Shown piece after piece: positions 1 through 7,739 of a stretch of 12,902 nucleotides of DNA. The notes beneath the pieces are model-generated. The model was not told the origin of the DNA. It saw only the letters and a list, made by a program, of their open reading frames with translations, and did not search any database. The translations under genes and the position numbers were made by a program. This DNA is from DATBHM01 sp036557505 (GTDB lineage: Bacteria > Actinomycetota > UBA4738 > JACQTL01). Within the stretch, counting starts at the first letter, position 1. Each line of letters opens with the position of its first letter. The stretch covers positions 1-12,902 of the forward strand of contig DATBHM010000295.1 in the NCBI GenBank assembly GCA_036557505.1, given 5' to 3'.

Positions 1-654
1 AGGTGACCCCCGGGCCGGGCGGCCGGTAGCGCGGGGGGCCCTGCTCCGGGGACGCCGCGCGGTCGCCGGCGGCGTGGGGTCGGGGGGCCGGAGGTCCAGG
101 CTGGGTCCGGCGCCCCCGGACGGCGTGTCGGGTTCCCGCGGCCGGCCGGGCGCGGCGCCCGCGACCTCCTCCCGCGACGGCCGGTCCTGCCCGGCGTCGA
201 AGAGCGGTCCACCCGCCGCGGTGGCCACGGCGACCCCCCTGCCCCGCCGCCCGGCCCGGGCTGCGGCCAGCCGTCGCCGCCGGGGCGGCCGCCACCTCGT
301 GCGGTCGGCCTCGAGCAACCCGGCGAAGGCGGCCAGCGCGAGGGACGTCCCGACCAGCACGTGGGCCGCGATGTGGTGTTCGCCGAAGCCGGGTCCCACG
401 ACCGAGCTGGTCGGCAGCCCCCGGACGAACGTGGCCGCGCAGGCCGCCGCCAGCGCGCCGATCGCGCCGATCCACAGCCAGCCCGTCGCGAACCCGAACG
501 TCCACCGCGCGATGACCACGGCGATGCCGATGGCGAGGCCCACCGGCCCGCCGAACAACCATGCCAGGGCCAGGTACGCGGCCACGCAGACGACCTTGGC
601 GGCCGCACTCCGCCCGGGGAGCCTCCGGGCCGCGCGTTCCAGGGCGGCGCTCAC
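1..654 (-). CDS. Small multi-pass membrane protein, partial (runs off left edge)
   Basis: Read on the minus strand from a GTG at 654-652, the frame stays open to base 1, giving 218 codons with no stop, so the C-terminus is missing. The GTG overlaps the stop of the upstream arabinofuranosyltransferase in a GTGA arrangement, which strongly fixes the start and implies translational coupling. The first ~60 residues hold two or three hydrophobic helices (around AAYLALAWLF, GLAIAIAVVI and WIGAIGALAAACAATF). A further helix near residues 100-115 (VLVGTSLALAAFAGLL) follows a short His-containing loop with GEHHIAAH. After that the chain becomes Arg/Pro/Gly-rich low-complexity sequence, presumably cytoplasmic. 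I do not recognise the family. Its place at the end of the operon suggests a helper of arabinan synthesis or export, but that is inference. The low-complexity tail is the least certain part. Confidence 0.7.
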   Translation of the reverse strand, partial: MSAALERAARRLPGRSAAAKVVCVAAYLALAWLFGGPVGLAIGIAVVIARWTFGFATGWLWIGAIGALAAACAATFVRGLPTSSVVGPGFGEHHIAAHVLVGTSLALAAFAGLLEADRTRWRPPRRRRLAAARAGRRGRGVAVATAAGGPLFDAGQDRPSREEVAGAAPGRPREPDTPSGGAGPSLDLRPPDPTPPATARRPRSRAPRATGRPARGSP

Positions 655-3600
655 CGCCTCCACCGCCGTCGCCGGACGGCCTCGACCGCCACGAGCGCCA
701 ACGCCACGACGGTCGCGGCCGCGCTCACCACGATCGCCGCCCGGTACCGGCCCTGCGGTCCGTACCGCACCAGCACGTGGTAGGACCCGGTTCTCGACAC
801 GAACCACCCGGCCGAGTAGCCGTCCACCAGGATGGGCGGCCCGAGGTCGGTTCCTCCGATGGACGCGTGCCAGCCCTTCGCGACGTTCTGCCCGATCGAG
901 AGGTAGTACGGCGCGCTCGCCCGCTGCACGGCCACGTCGAGCCCGCCGTCGGCGAGTGCCGTCGTCGACACCCCGGGAGGCGTCGCGGTGGATGCGGGCT
1001 GGTCCTTGCCGACGGTCGCCAACTGGAGCGACTGGACGAGGAGCGGGCTCCCCGCCTCGAGCAGGTGGTCCCCGGGCGGCAGGACCGTGACGTCGCCGGA
1101 GCAGGCCTCGACCGGCAGCTGCTGTCCAGACAGCAGGTCGTCCTGCGTCCCCTCGAGCCGCACGGCGTGCTGAACGCCGTCGAGGGTGAACCCGGGGCCG
1201 TGGTAGCAGGGGAGCCGCTCCGAGCCCCTGAACGACAGGGGCCGGACCCCGGGGATCTCGACCTCGGCGATCCCGACCGGGCGGGGCTTCGACTCGTTCA
1301 CCCGGAACACCGACGTGATGGTGATCGTCACGCTCGACGTCGTCCGGGGCGGGAACGAGAGCGTGATGTCGGGGTGGAGCAGGTCGGGAAGCGTGCCCCT
1401 CACCGACGAGCCGTCGGAGAACGTCGCGCGGACCCCGGTGATCGGAGATCGCGACTTCGACAGGTCGGTCCGGACGACGATCCGGCCGATCTTCTGCCGG
1501 GGGAACGACACCGTGAGGCGCTGTCCGACGTCGCCGGAGGGGACCCAGTCGGTCGAGGGGTCCCCGTCGAACGCCATGCTGCCCCGGTTGACCGGAAGGC
1601 CGAGCGCCCGGCTGGAGGAGTCGACGTGCACGCGGGCCGGCCCCAGGAGCAGGCGGTCGATCCGGTCGTCGGGCGCCGTTCGGTCGAGCGAGGCGGTGCC
1701 GCTGATCGCGAACGACCGCGAGTCGGGAACCTCGAACCGCCGCCGGAGGCTCAACTCCTCGTCGACGTCGAACGGGGAGCGCGTGCGCTGGCGCTCGAAC
1801 ACGTAGGTGATCGGCGAGGAGGCCAGGGCGTCGCCGCCGCCCGGGAGTCTGCGGGCCGCGTCGAACAGGTCGGTGGGGACACGCACGATCTCCGCCGCGT
1901 GGAGCCCGGGGATTCCGATGTCGGCGATGCCGACGGGACCCTCGGGTCCGAGCCCCTTGGTCACCGACAAGATCCGGAGCCGGACCCACGACGTGGTCCG
2001 CTCGGGGAACGAGATCCGCTTCGTCGCGCCCGCCTCGAGCGTGGCGGTCACGGAGCTTCCGTCGGAGAATTCGAGCCGGACGTCGCGGACCCGGCGGCCG
2101 AGCGCGGCCGGCGGCAGGGTGACGGACACGCGCGAGAGCCTGCGCGGGGCACGGAACTCGGCCTCGATCCACGAACCGCGGGGGTCGGTCCCCCCGCCGG
2201 TCTGCCACACGGTCCGGTGGTCGCCGTCGAACGCGTTGGCCGGCCGGAACTCGGGCGGAGGTCGGTCGCCCGAGGCGGTGATCGAGCGGAGCCCCGGGTA
2301 CTCGGCGACGGCCTGGGTGGACGACCGTCCCCCGAACAGGTCGTAGCCCGTGCGCCGCCCCCGCAGGGTCTGTCCGGCCGGGAGGATGGCGGACCGGGAT
2401 CCGGACGGCGTGGTGAACGACCAGACCACCCGGCGGTTGCTGTCGGTCACGACGAACCTCGGGGCCGACCGCGCCATCACCGCGGCGAGGCCGCCGGCGC
2501 CCAACGAGCCCGAGTACAGCAGCGGCGGCCCGCCCTCGAGGAGCCCCGCCCGCGCTGCCTCCGCCACGCCGAACCCGTCGCCGGACACCACCACGGGGTT
2601 CCCCACCTCGGCCCTGACGATCGGCACCGGGTGAGCGACGGTCAGCACCTCGACCGGCGACAGCGACTCCTCGTGGACCGACAGTCGATCCTCGTCCCCG
2701 GTCGGCCCCACGACGTTCTCTCCGGGAACGCCGAACGTGGCGTACGTCGTGAGATCGGGATTCCCCGTGAGGGCCTGCATCGCGAGGGGCCGGGCGGTGT
2801 GGCTCCGCTTCCAGTCGAGGTCGTTCTGCAGCACGACGTCGCGCACGCCGAGGTATCGGAACAGCTGCGCCTCGCCGCTCACCGGGAGCCCCTCGAAGTA
2901 CGGCTGTTCGACGGCGGCGACCAGGTTCGAGCCGAACCGCTCACCGACCGGCAGGCGGATGGGGTCCACGTGCGAGAGGTCGGCCGATGCGGCGGCGGCG
3001 ACGCCCTCCTTGAGGGAGCCCCACCGGTAGACCGCCGTCCCGGTGGCCGGGGCGAAGAACGCCCGCGTCGCCACGTCCCGGCCCGCGAGCGCCGTGAGGG
3101 CCCTCTGCCAGTACCGCGGGATGGGCCGCGTCGACCGGCTCCTCGCGTACAGGTGGCCGGTCCACAGGGGATACGCGTTCGCTCCGACGATCAGCACGAC
3201 CGCGGCGACCGCCCCCGCCTTCGCCCATCCCGGGCGGGGCACCGTTCGCAGGCGGGTGAGCAGGGCCCCGACCCCGATCCCGGCCAGCACCGCGACGCTC
3301 AGGTTCAGCCCCGAGGCGAACTTGTAGGTCGTGCGCAGCCCGGCGGCGCCGGGAACGTTCCGGTAGGCGTCGAGCAGCAGCCGTCCGAACGGGGTGGGGG
3401 AGTGGACCGGGAACACCCCCGCGGTCACGAACACCCCGAGGATCATCAGGAACAGGAAGAACAGCCGGTACCGCCACCGGGTGAGCCACGCGGCGGCGAG
3501 CGCCCCGATCGGCACGGCGAACCCGGTCACCACCAGCAGCCAGTTCGTTGCGAACGCCCGCACGGTGGGCACCCATGGCCCGAACTGGTCTCCCCCGTAG

Positions 3601-4481
3601 AACATCCAGAACCCCAGTCCGCGGATGGTCTCCGAGGTGCTCGAGCTCGCGTTGATGATGCTCGGCTGCTCGGAGTACACGAGGGCGTTGGAGACCTCGG
3701 ACGACGTGAGCAGGACCAGCCACCACGCATTGAGGGTGACGGTGAACACCAGCGCCAGGAGGGCGAACCGGATGCCCCGCCAGACGTGGACCCCCCGCTG
3801 GACGAACGTCACCCAGGCGATCAGCAGCGCGGCCACGATCAGGGCGTCGATCTGCGGCGCGCCGTTCCCGCCGCCCATGAGCAGCGTGACCAGGCCGAAC
3901 AGCGCCGGCCAGGCCAGGCCCTTCCGGCCCACCCCCACCATCGTCACCAGCAGCAGCACGGGGAGCAGCACGTAGGGCAGGAACGGCCCGGTGAACGGCA
4001 GCCCGTACCCGAACGTGTACGGCGAGAGCATGTACACGAGCCCGGCGGTGAGCGGCGCGGCCACGCTCCGCCGTCCGATGAGCCGGTCCACCAGCAGGAC
4101 CGTGCCCGCGCAGCCCACGAACAGCAGCAGCCCGTGCCACAGACGCTCGGCCACCCACGGCGACGCTCCGGCCGTTCGGATCAGCCACACGACGACGCCC
4201 ATGGGGAACGCGATCGCGTCGTGCTGCTCGTGGCCGAGGTACGGGCTGCCGTGCCACAGGACGAACGCCTTCGCGAGGTAGGCGCCGGGGTTCAGCCACA
4301 AGGGGTCGCGCGTGTCGAACGCGTACCGGCCGGGGAGCGAGAGGAACGGGAGCGCGAACATCGTCACGGCGAGGAGGGCCCACATGATCCGCCGGGCCTG
4401 GGGGGCGGCCGGCGCGCGGGAGACGCGCTCGCGGACCCGTGGCGCCGGCACGGCGACGACCGATTCCGTTCCGGCGCTCAT
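651..4481 (-). CDS. aftD: AftD-like alpha-(1->3)-arabinofuranosyltransferase (GT-C membrane glycosyltransferase)
   Basis: A 1276-residue membrane enzyme of the AftD (DUF3367) type. In mycobacteria AftD adds alpha-1,3-linked arabinofuranose from a lipid-phosphate donor to arabinan outside the membrane. About eleven hydrophobic helices fill residues ~30-440. Family-like stretches include RDPLWLNPGAYLAKAF and LGHEQHDAIAF in the first outer loop and RGLGFWMFYGGDQFGPW before the later helices. Residues ~440-1245 form a large extracytoplasmic part with two discoidin/carbohydrate-binding-like modules (~735-858 and ~955-1076), each with an FDGD...W start, an FSDGSSV strand and a GIA-x-x-x-IPG end. 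A final helix (~1249-1271) precedes an Arg-rich cytoplasmic tail. Mycobacterial AftD is ~1400 residues with a similar layout. The ATG at 4481 overlaps the upstream stop (ATGA); a start at 4529 would overlap that gene by 52 bases and is less likely. Exact linkage and substrate in this organism are unknown. Confidence 0.9.
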   Translation of the reverse strand: MSAGTESVVAVPAPRVRERVSRAPAAPQARRIMWALLAVTMFALPFLSLPGRYAFDTRDPLWLNPGAYLAKAFVLWHGSPYLGHEQHDAIAFPMGVVVWLIRTAGASPWVAERLWHGLLLFVGCAGTVLLVDRLIGRRSVAAPLTAGLVYMLSPYTFGYGLPFTGPFLPYVLLPVLLLVTMVGVGRKGLAWPALFGLVTLLMGGGNGAPQIDALIVAALLIAWVTFVQRGVHVWRGIRFALLALVFTVTLNAWWLVLLTSSEVSNALVYSEQPSIINASSSTSETIRGLGFWMFYGGDQFGPWVPTVRAFATNWLLVVTGFAVPIGALAAAWLTRWRYRLFFLFLMILGVFVTAGVFPVHSPTPFGRLLLDAYRNVPGAAGLRTTYKFASGLNLSVAVLAGIGVGALLTRLRTVPRPGWAKAGAVAAVVLIVGANAYPLWTGHLYARSRSTRPIPRYWQRALTALAGRDVATRAFFAPATGTAVYRWGSLKEGVAAAASADLSHVDPIRLPVGERFGSNLVAAVEQPYFEGLPVSGEAQLFRYLGVRDVVLQNDLDWKRSHTARPLAMQALTGNPDLTTYATFGVPGENVVGPTGDEDRLSVHEESLSPVEVLTVAHPVPIVRAEVGNPVVVSGDGFGVAEAARAGLLEGGPPLLYSGSLGAGGLAAVMARSAPRFVVTDSNRRVVWSFTTPSGSRSAILPAGQTLRGRRTGYDLFGGRSSTQAVAEYPGLRSITASGDRPPPEFRPANAFDGDHRTVWQTGGGTDPRGSWIEAEFRAPRRLSRVSVTLPPAALGRRVRDVRLEFSDGSSVTATLEAGATKRISFPERTTSWVRLRILSVTKGLGPEGPVGIADIGIPGLHAAEIVRVPTDLFDAARRLPGGGDALASSPITYVFERQRTRSPFDVDEELSLRRRFEVPDSRSFAISGTASLDRTAPDDRIDRLLLGPARVHVDSSSRALGLPVNRGSMAFDGDPSTDWVPSGDVGQRLTVSFPRQKIGRIVVRTDLSKSRSPITGVRATFSDGSSVRGTLPDLLHPDITLSFPPRTTSSVTITITSVFRVNESKPRPVGIAEVEIPGVRPLSFRGSERLPCYHGPGFTLDGVQHAVRLEGTQDDLLSGQQLPVEACSGDVTVLPPGDHLLEAGSPLLVQSLQLATVGKDQPASTATPPGVSTTALADGGLDVAVQRASAPYYLSIGQNVAKGWHASIGGTDLGPPILVDGYSAGWFVSRTGSYHVLVRYGPQGRYRAAIVVSAAATVVALALVAVEAVRRRRWRR

Positions 4482-5077
4482 GGGAGCGTTCGCACGACCC
4501 TCGCCGGGTTCCCGGCCACCACGACGCACGGCGGGACGTCGGCAGTGACCACCGATCCGTACGCGATCACCGAGTTCTCGCCCACCCGGACGCCGGGGAG
4601 GATGGCCGCGCCGCGCCCCACCCAGACGTTGCGCTCGAGGACGATGGGCGCGACCCGGACGGGCGCGTCCCGGTTGGTCCGTCGGTCGAACGCGAGGCTG
4701 TGCATGTCGGTGTCGAGCAGGTGGGCCTGCCCGACCATGCAGTCCGGCCCGATCTCGATGCGTTCCTCCGCCTGGACGTCGGTGCCGTTCAGCTGGGCGT
4801 TCTCGCCGATGTCGATGACGGCACGGGGCGACCGTGTGATCAGCCGGAGACGCCGGCCGACACCGAACGTGAACAGGTTGGCCCGGTCCGCGATCCGGAT
4901 GCGACCGGGACCCTTGATCAGCAACCGGTGGTTGGCCACGACGCCCTCGCCGGCGTCGAACCGGTCACCCAGCGCGACCCGGTAGGCCCCGACCACGGCT
5001 GCCGACAGCCCCCGGATCGCGGCGAGCCGAACGGGGCCCAGGTCGCGGAGGTCGGACGAGAGGGCGCTTCGGACCAT
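4478..5077 (-). CDS. Left-handed beta-helix (hexapeptide-repeat) O-acyltransferase
   Basis: A 199-residue protein of the WbbJ/maltose O-acetyltransferase-like group, which transfers an acyl group, usually acetyl from acetyl-CoA, to a sugar hydroxyl. Repeating short strands run from residue ~55 to the end, with hexapeptide-type turns such as IDIGENAQL, IEIGPDCMV, VWVGRGAAILPGV and IGENSVI. The acceptor loop holds DTDMHSLAFDRR, with His126 as the likely catalytic base. The C-terminus (VVAGNPARVVR) is typical of the family. The first ~50 residues do not match the repeats and may form a helical cap. It is the first gene of the minus-strand operon and its stop overlaps the aftD-like start by 4 bases, so an envelope glycan, possibly arabinan, is the likely acceptor (inference). 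There is no Shine-Dalgarno sequence, and a promoter lies directly upstream. A nucleotide-sugar or lipid-linked intermediate is the alternative substrate. Confidence 0.88.
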   Translation of the reverse strand: MVRSALSSDLRDLGPVRLAAIRGLSAAVVGAYRVALGDRFDAGEGVVANHRLLIKGPGRIRIADRANLFTFGVGRRLRLITRSPRAVIDIGENAQLNGTDVQAEERIEIGPDCMVGQAHLLDTDMHSLAFDRRTNRDAPVRVAPIVLERNVWVGRGAAILPGVRVGENSVIAYGSVVTADVPPCVVVAGNPARVVRTLP

Positions 5078-5085
5078 GCCCGGAC

Positions 5086-5115
5086 AGTCTGGCCACCCCC
5101 CGCTTCGATTGGCAA
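5086..5115 (-). promoter_or_regulatory. Promoter of the acyltransferase-aftD operon (leaderless type)
   Basis: On the minus strand a -35-like TTGCCA (5115-5110) is followed after 18 bases by a -10-like CAGACT (5091-5086). The ATG at 5077 starts 8 bases further on, so transcription would begin at or just before the start codon. No Shine-Dalgarno sequence precedes this ATG, which agrees with a leaderless transcript. Called by eye from hexamers and spacing only. Confidence 0.5.
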
Positions 5116-5139
5116 GAACGGCGGGGGCGACCCATCCGC

Positions 5140-5145
5140 TATGGT
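5140..5145 (+). promoter_or_regulatory. Possible -10 element for the methyltransferase gene
   Basis: TATGGT fits the actinobacterial TAnnnT pattern and lies 30 bases before the ATG at 5176. No -35 match is seen at the usual 16-18 base spacing; the nearest, TTGGCA at 5109, is 25 bases away and overlaps the minus-strand promoter. A start site near 5152-5154 would leave a leader of about 22-24 bases containing a nine-codon reading frame. Confidence 0.3.
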
Positions 5146-5175
5146 CGGGCGCGGTGATGGGTCGGGGACGCGGGG

Positions 5176-5883
5176 ATGCCTGACGCCGCGACGCGGCGGA
5201 TGCCGAGGACGCGATCGGTGGACCGCATCGCCTACCTCACACGCCTCGCCGCGGGTCGTTCCGTGATCCACGTGGGGTTCGCGGGGGAGACGCGGGCGAC
5301 GATCGACGACCTCCGGAACAACCCCCTGTGGCTCCACGGGGCACTCGGCGGGTCGGCGACCCGGTTGGTGGGGCTCGACCTGGACGCCGCGAGCGTGGAA
5401 CGGGCCCGGGCCGCGGGGTTCGAGGCCCACCGGGCCGACGCGGCCGACGCGGCATCGCTCTCGGCCCTCGACCTCGAGCCGGCCGACCTGGTCATCGCGG
5501 GCGAGGTGATCGAACACGTCGAACGCCCCGGCGAGCTCCTCGACGCGCTGCACCTCCTGGTCGCACCCGGAGGCCGCCTGGCGATCACGACGCCCAACGC
5601 CGCCTCCCTGCTCAATCCGCTGGCGGCGGCCGCCCGCTACGAGCTGATCAATCCCGACCACGTTTCGTTCTACTCCTGGTACACGCTGGGGAACGTCATG
5701 GAGCGCCACGGGTGGCGGGTCCGGCGGTTCCTGACCTACCACTTCCCGTTCGCCGGAGAGGCGTGGGCGGGCGGCGGGGCCGCCGCGGCGGGCCGGGCGA
5801 TGGCCCGAGTGCAGGCCACGTTGTCGCGGTGGTGGCCGTACCTGGACTTCGGCTTGATCGCGGTCGCCGACTCGGGCCGTTAG
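5176..5883 (+). CDS. Class I SAM-dependent methyltransferase
   Basis: A 235-residue soluble protein of the UbiG/Methyltransf_11 type, which moves a methyl group from S-adenosylmethionine to an unknown acceptor. Residues ~30-38 (VIHVGFAGE) are motif I, a variant without the usual GxGxG run but like the HVG form found in methyltransferases near polysaccharide genes. VGLDLD (~64-69) is the acidic strand that binds the ribose. DLVIAGEVIEHV (~105-116) and LLVAPGGRLAITTPN follow as the later core motifs. No signal peptide or membrane helix is seen. It stands alone on the plus strand, divergent from the aftD operon, so methylation of an envelope sugar or its precursor is plausible but only inferred. 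ATG 5176 is weakly supported by G-rich sequence upstream; ATG 5200 is an alternative. Its stop overlaps that of the convergent esterase gene. Confidence 0.88.
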   Translation: MPDAATRRMPRTRSVDRIAYLTRLAAGRSVIHVGFAGETRATIDDLRNNPLWLHGALGGSATRLVGLDLDAASVERARAAGFEAHRADAADAASLSALDLEPADLVIAGEVIEHVERPGELLDALHLLVAPGGRLAITTPNAASLLNPLAAAARYELINPDHVSFYSWYTLGNVMERHGWRVRRFLTYHFPFAGEAWAGGGAAAAGRAMARVQATLSRWWPYLDFGLIAVADSGR

Positions 5884-6860
5884 GTCGACGCACCGCCGGC
5901 GCCGAGGGTCGCGATCCAGAATCGTGCGAGGTGGTCGTGCCCCCGCTGGTTGGGATGCAGCGCATTCGCGTAGTCGGTCGACGTGTCGAGCACTCCGGAC
6001 GGGTCCACGAACACGTCGCCGTGCGTCGCGGCCTCGTTCTGCAACGCGGTATTCCATCGCGCCCGCTTCACCTCGCTCACGGTCAGCACCGGCAGGATGG
6101 CCGACACGTACACCGGGACGGAGAGGCCGTCGAGCGCCGTGAGGATCCGGTCGATCCCCGTCCGGAACTCGCCGAAGGTCGGCGTGCAGCCCTGCGCGTC
6201 CTTTCCGGGCACCATGTCGTTGGTCCCGAACGCGACGACCACGGCGAGGGTCGGGTCCTGACCGAGGACCCGGCCGGTGTGCGTGGCCCCCCAACAGGCG
6301 GCGCCCGCTCCGGGCGCACCGACGTCGGCGACCCTCGTCCCGAGCCCCGGCGCCAACTGGTCCGCCCAGCCGCCGGTCTGCCCGTCCCCGCCTCCGGTGA
6401 GCCTGCCCGCCGCGATGGAGTCGCCGTACACGACCGTCTGCGGCAGCGAGCCCGCGATCATCCGGCCGCCGGTCCCGTACGACCAGGCGAGGATGTCGAG
6501 CTCCCCGCTCGTGGCGACCAGGCGGAAACGCTGGGGTCCCGCGGGGAGGTTCCATGCCAGTCGCACCGCCTGATCGCCCGACGTACCGAGCGTCACGCGA
6601 TACCCCACGACCTTGCCGTTCACGTAGGCGGTAAGCGTCGAACCGTTCCCGGTGAACGAGGCGTCCACCTCCGGGGCGTCGACGTAGAACCAGAGCGACT
6701 GGCCCGGGCTCAGCACCCGGACGGGCGTGGTCGCCGCCCGGGCGGGCAGCGCGGCGAACAGCAGGACCACCGATGCGCAGGCGACGAACGTGCGCTGGAC
6801 GGCGCGAACCGCCGGCATCGACCGGGTCGCCCGCAGCGGCCTCGTCCGTGCCGGGTTCAT
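5880..6860 (-). CDS. Secreted SGNH/GDSL esterase with N-terminal beta-rich domain
   Basis: A 326-residue secreted hydrolase of the SGNH family, likely removing acyl groups from a carbohydrate or lipid outside the cell. A signal peptide covers about residues 1-42 (hydrophobic VACASVVLLFAALPARA). Residues ~43-135 look like a beta-sandwich domain (SLWFYVDAPEVDASF, LTAYVNGKVVGYRVTL). The catalytic domain starts at VVYGDSIAAG, with nucleophile Ser148; GTND (212-215) is block III, with Asn214. His302 is in NALHPNQRG (block V), where the usual Asp of D-x-x-H is Asn299; Asp296 is the nearest acid. A beta-sandwich before an SGNH domain recalls carbohydrate esterase family 2, but this is unproven. ATG 6860 lies 2 bases after the stop of the upstream esterase, so they form an operon; ATG 6818 also leaves a usable signal peptide. 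The stop codon (TAA) interlocks with that of the methyltransferase. Confidence 0.85.
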   Translation of the reverse strand: MNPARTRPLRATRSMPAVRAVQRTFVACASVVLLFAALPARAATTPVRVLSPGQSLWFYVDAPEVDASFTGNGSTLTAYVNGKVVGYRVTLGTSGDQAVRLAWNLPAGPQRFRLVATSGELDILAWSYGTGGRMIAGSLPQTVVYGDSIAAGRLTGGGDGQTGGWADQLAPGLGTRVADVGAPGAGAACWGATHTGRVLGQDPTLAVVVAFGTNDMVPGKDAQGCTPTFGEFRTGIDRILTALDGLSVPVYVSAILPVLTVSEVKRARWNTALQNEAATHGDVFVDPSGVLDTSTDYANALHPNQRGHDHLARFWIATLGAGGAST

Positions 6861-6862
6861 GG

Positions 6863-7735
6863 CTACGTGGAGATCTGCGCGGCGAAGACCTGCGCGATCA
6901 ACTGGTAGCCGGTCACGTTCGCGTGGATGTTCGGTCCCACCGGCGGGGCCGCGCACATCCATGTGTCGTTGCAGATGTTCGCCACGTTGACCGGCACCTC
7001 GCCGAACGGCGGCAGGTCGACCATGTCGGTCGTGTCGTTCGTCTGCATGGCGAAGGAGACGTTGGCCACCTTCCAGTGATTCGCGAGGTACGTGGTCTGC
7101 AGGATGGAGTTGATGACATTGGTCAGCAGCAGCGACTGGGAGGCCAGGGTCTGTCCCTCCGCGCCGTCGACGTAGAAGGCGAGATACGGGTCGTAGTACC
7201 GCATCCCCACCATCTGGATGGTCGTGTTCGGGCCGGCCGCGGCGTTCAGTCGCCCGACGATCACCGGCAGGTCCGCCTTGATGGCGTTGATGCCGTCGGT
7301 GATGCAGGTCATGTCGACCTGCCCGCCGGAGATGCAGCCGTCGACGTTGTTCGCCCCGATGTCGAGCGTGACGAACATCGTGTTCTTACGGTGGTGGCGG
7401 AGGAAGTACACGGCCTGGTCCAGCTGTGAGCCCAGCCCGTACGAGCAGATCCCGCCGTCGATCATGGTCCCAGTGGTCTCGCCCGGGCACCCGAGCAGCT
7501 GTTCCTGCAGGCGGGGGATGTTCGCCTGCTCGAGATGGAACAGGTCGTCGGCGTAGCCCTGGTCGGTGATCACGCTCTGCCCGGCGGAGTTCGGTTGGAC
7601 GCCGCGCGCCAGCGAGTCGCCGAGCGACAGGTAGAACCGGTGCGGCTTCGCGGCGGCGTGCGACGGCGCCGCCCCCACGAGCAGCACCGCGAGCGCGACG
7701 ACGGGCACGAGCAACCGGGAACGCCTGATCGACAT
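6863..7735 (-). CDS. Secreted SGNH/GDSL lipase/esterase with likely disulfides
   Basis: A 290-residue exported SGNH hydrolase, likely a lipase or esterase. The signal peptide is about residues 1-28 (VPVVALAVLLVGAAPSHA, cut near AAA-KP). FYLSLGDSLARG gives nucleophile Ser41. IGANN (residues 126-130) is block III. PNIHANVTGY holds the block V His271, with Asn or Pro where family members have Asp. Cysteines in LLGCPGETTG, GGICSYG, DGCISGG, MTCI, NICND and WMCAAP make six after cleavage, enough for three disulfides, as in secreted actinobacterial esterases of this type. The ATG at 7735 is set by a strong Shine-Dalgarno sequence and is the only start that puts the signal peptide at the N-terminus; much longer upstream readings run antisense to the lipoprotein gene. 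It is first in a two-gene operon with a second SGNH hydrolase. I could not identify a convincing promoter upstream. Confidence 0.88.
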   Translation of the reverse strand: MSIRRSRLLVPVVALAVLLVGAAPSHAAAKPHRFYLSLGDSLARGVQPNSAGQSVITDQGYADDLFHLEQANIPRLQEQLLGCPGETTGTMIDGGICSYGLGSQLDQAVYFLRHHRKNTMFVTLDIGANNVDGCISGGQVDMTCITDGINAIKADLPVIVGRLNAAAGPNTTIQMVGMRYYDPYLAFYVDGAEGQTLASQSLLLTNVINSILQTTYLANHWKVANVSFAMQTNDTTDMVDLPPFGEVPVNVANICNDTWMCAAPPVGPNIHANVTGYQLIAQVFAAQIST

Positions 7736-7739
7736 GGGT

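Noticed and set aside
561..4985. Very long plus-strand open frame opposite the arabinofuranosyltransferase
   Set aside because: The translation is rich in Arg, Gly, Pro and His with no domain or membrane pattern, as expected for the antisense of GC-rich coding DNA; the minus strand encodes a recognisable membrane enzyme.
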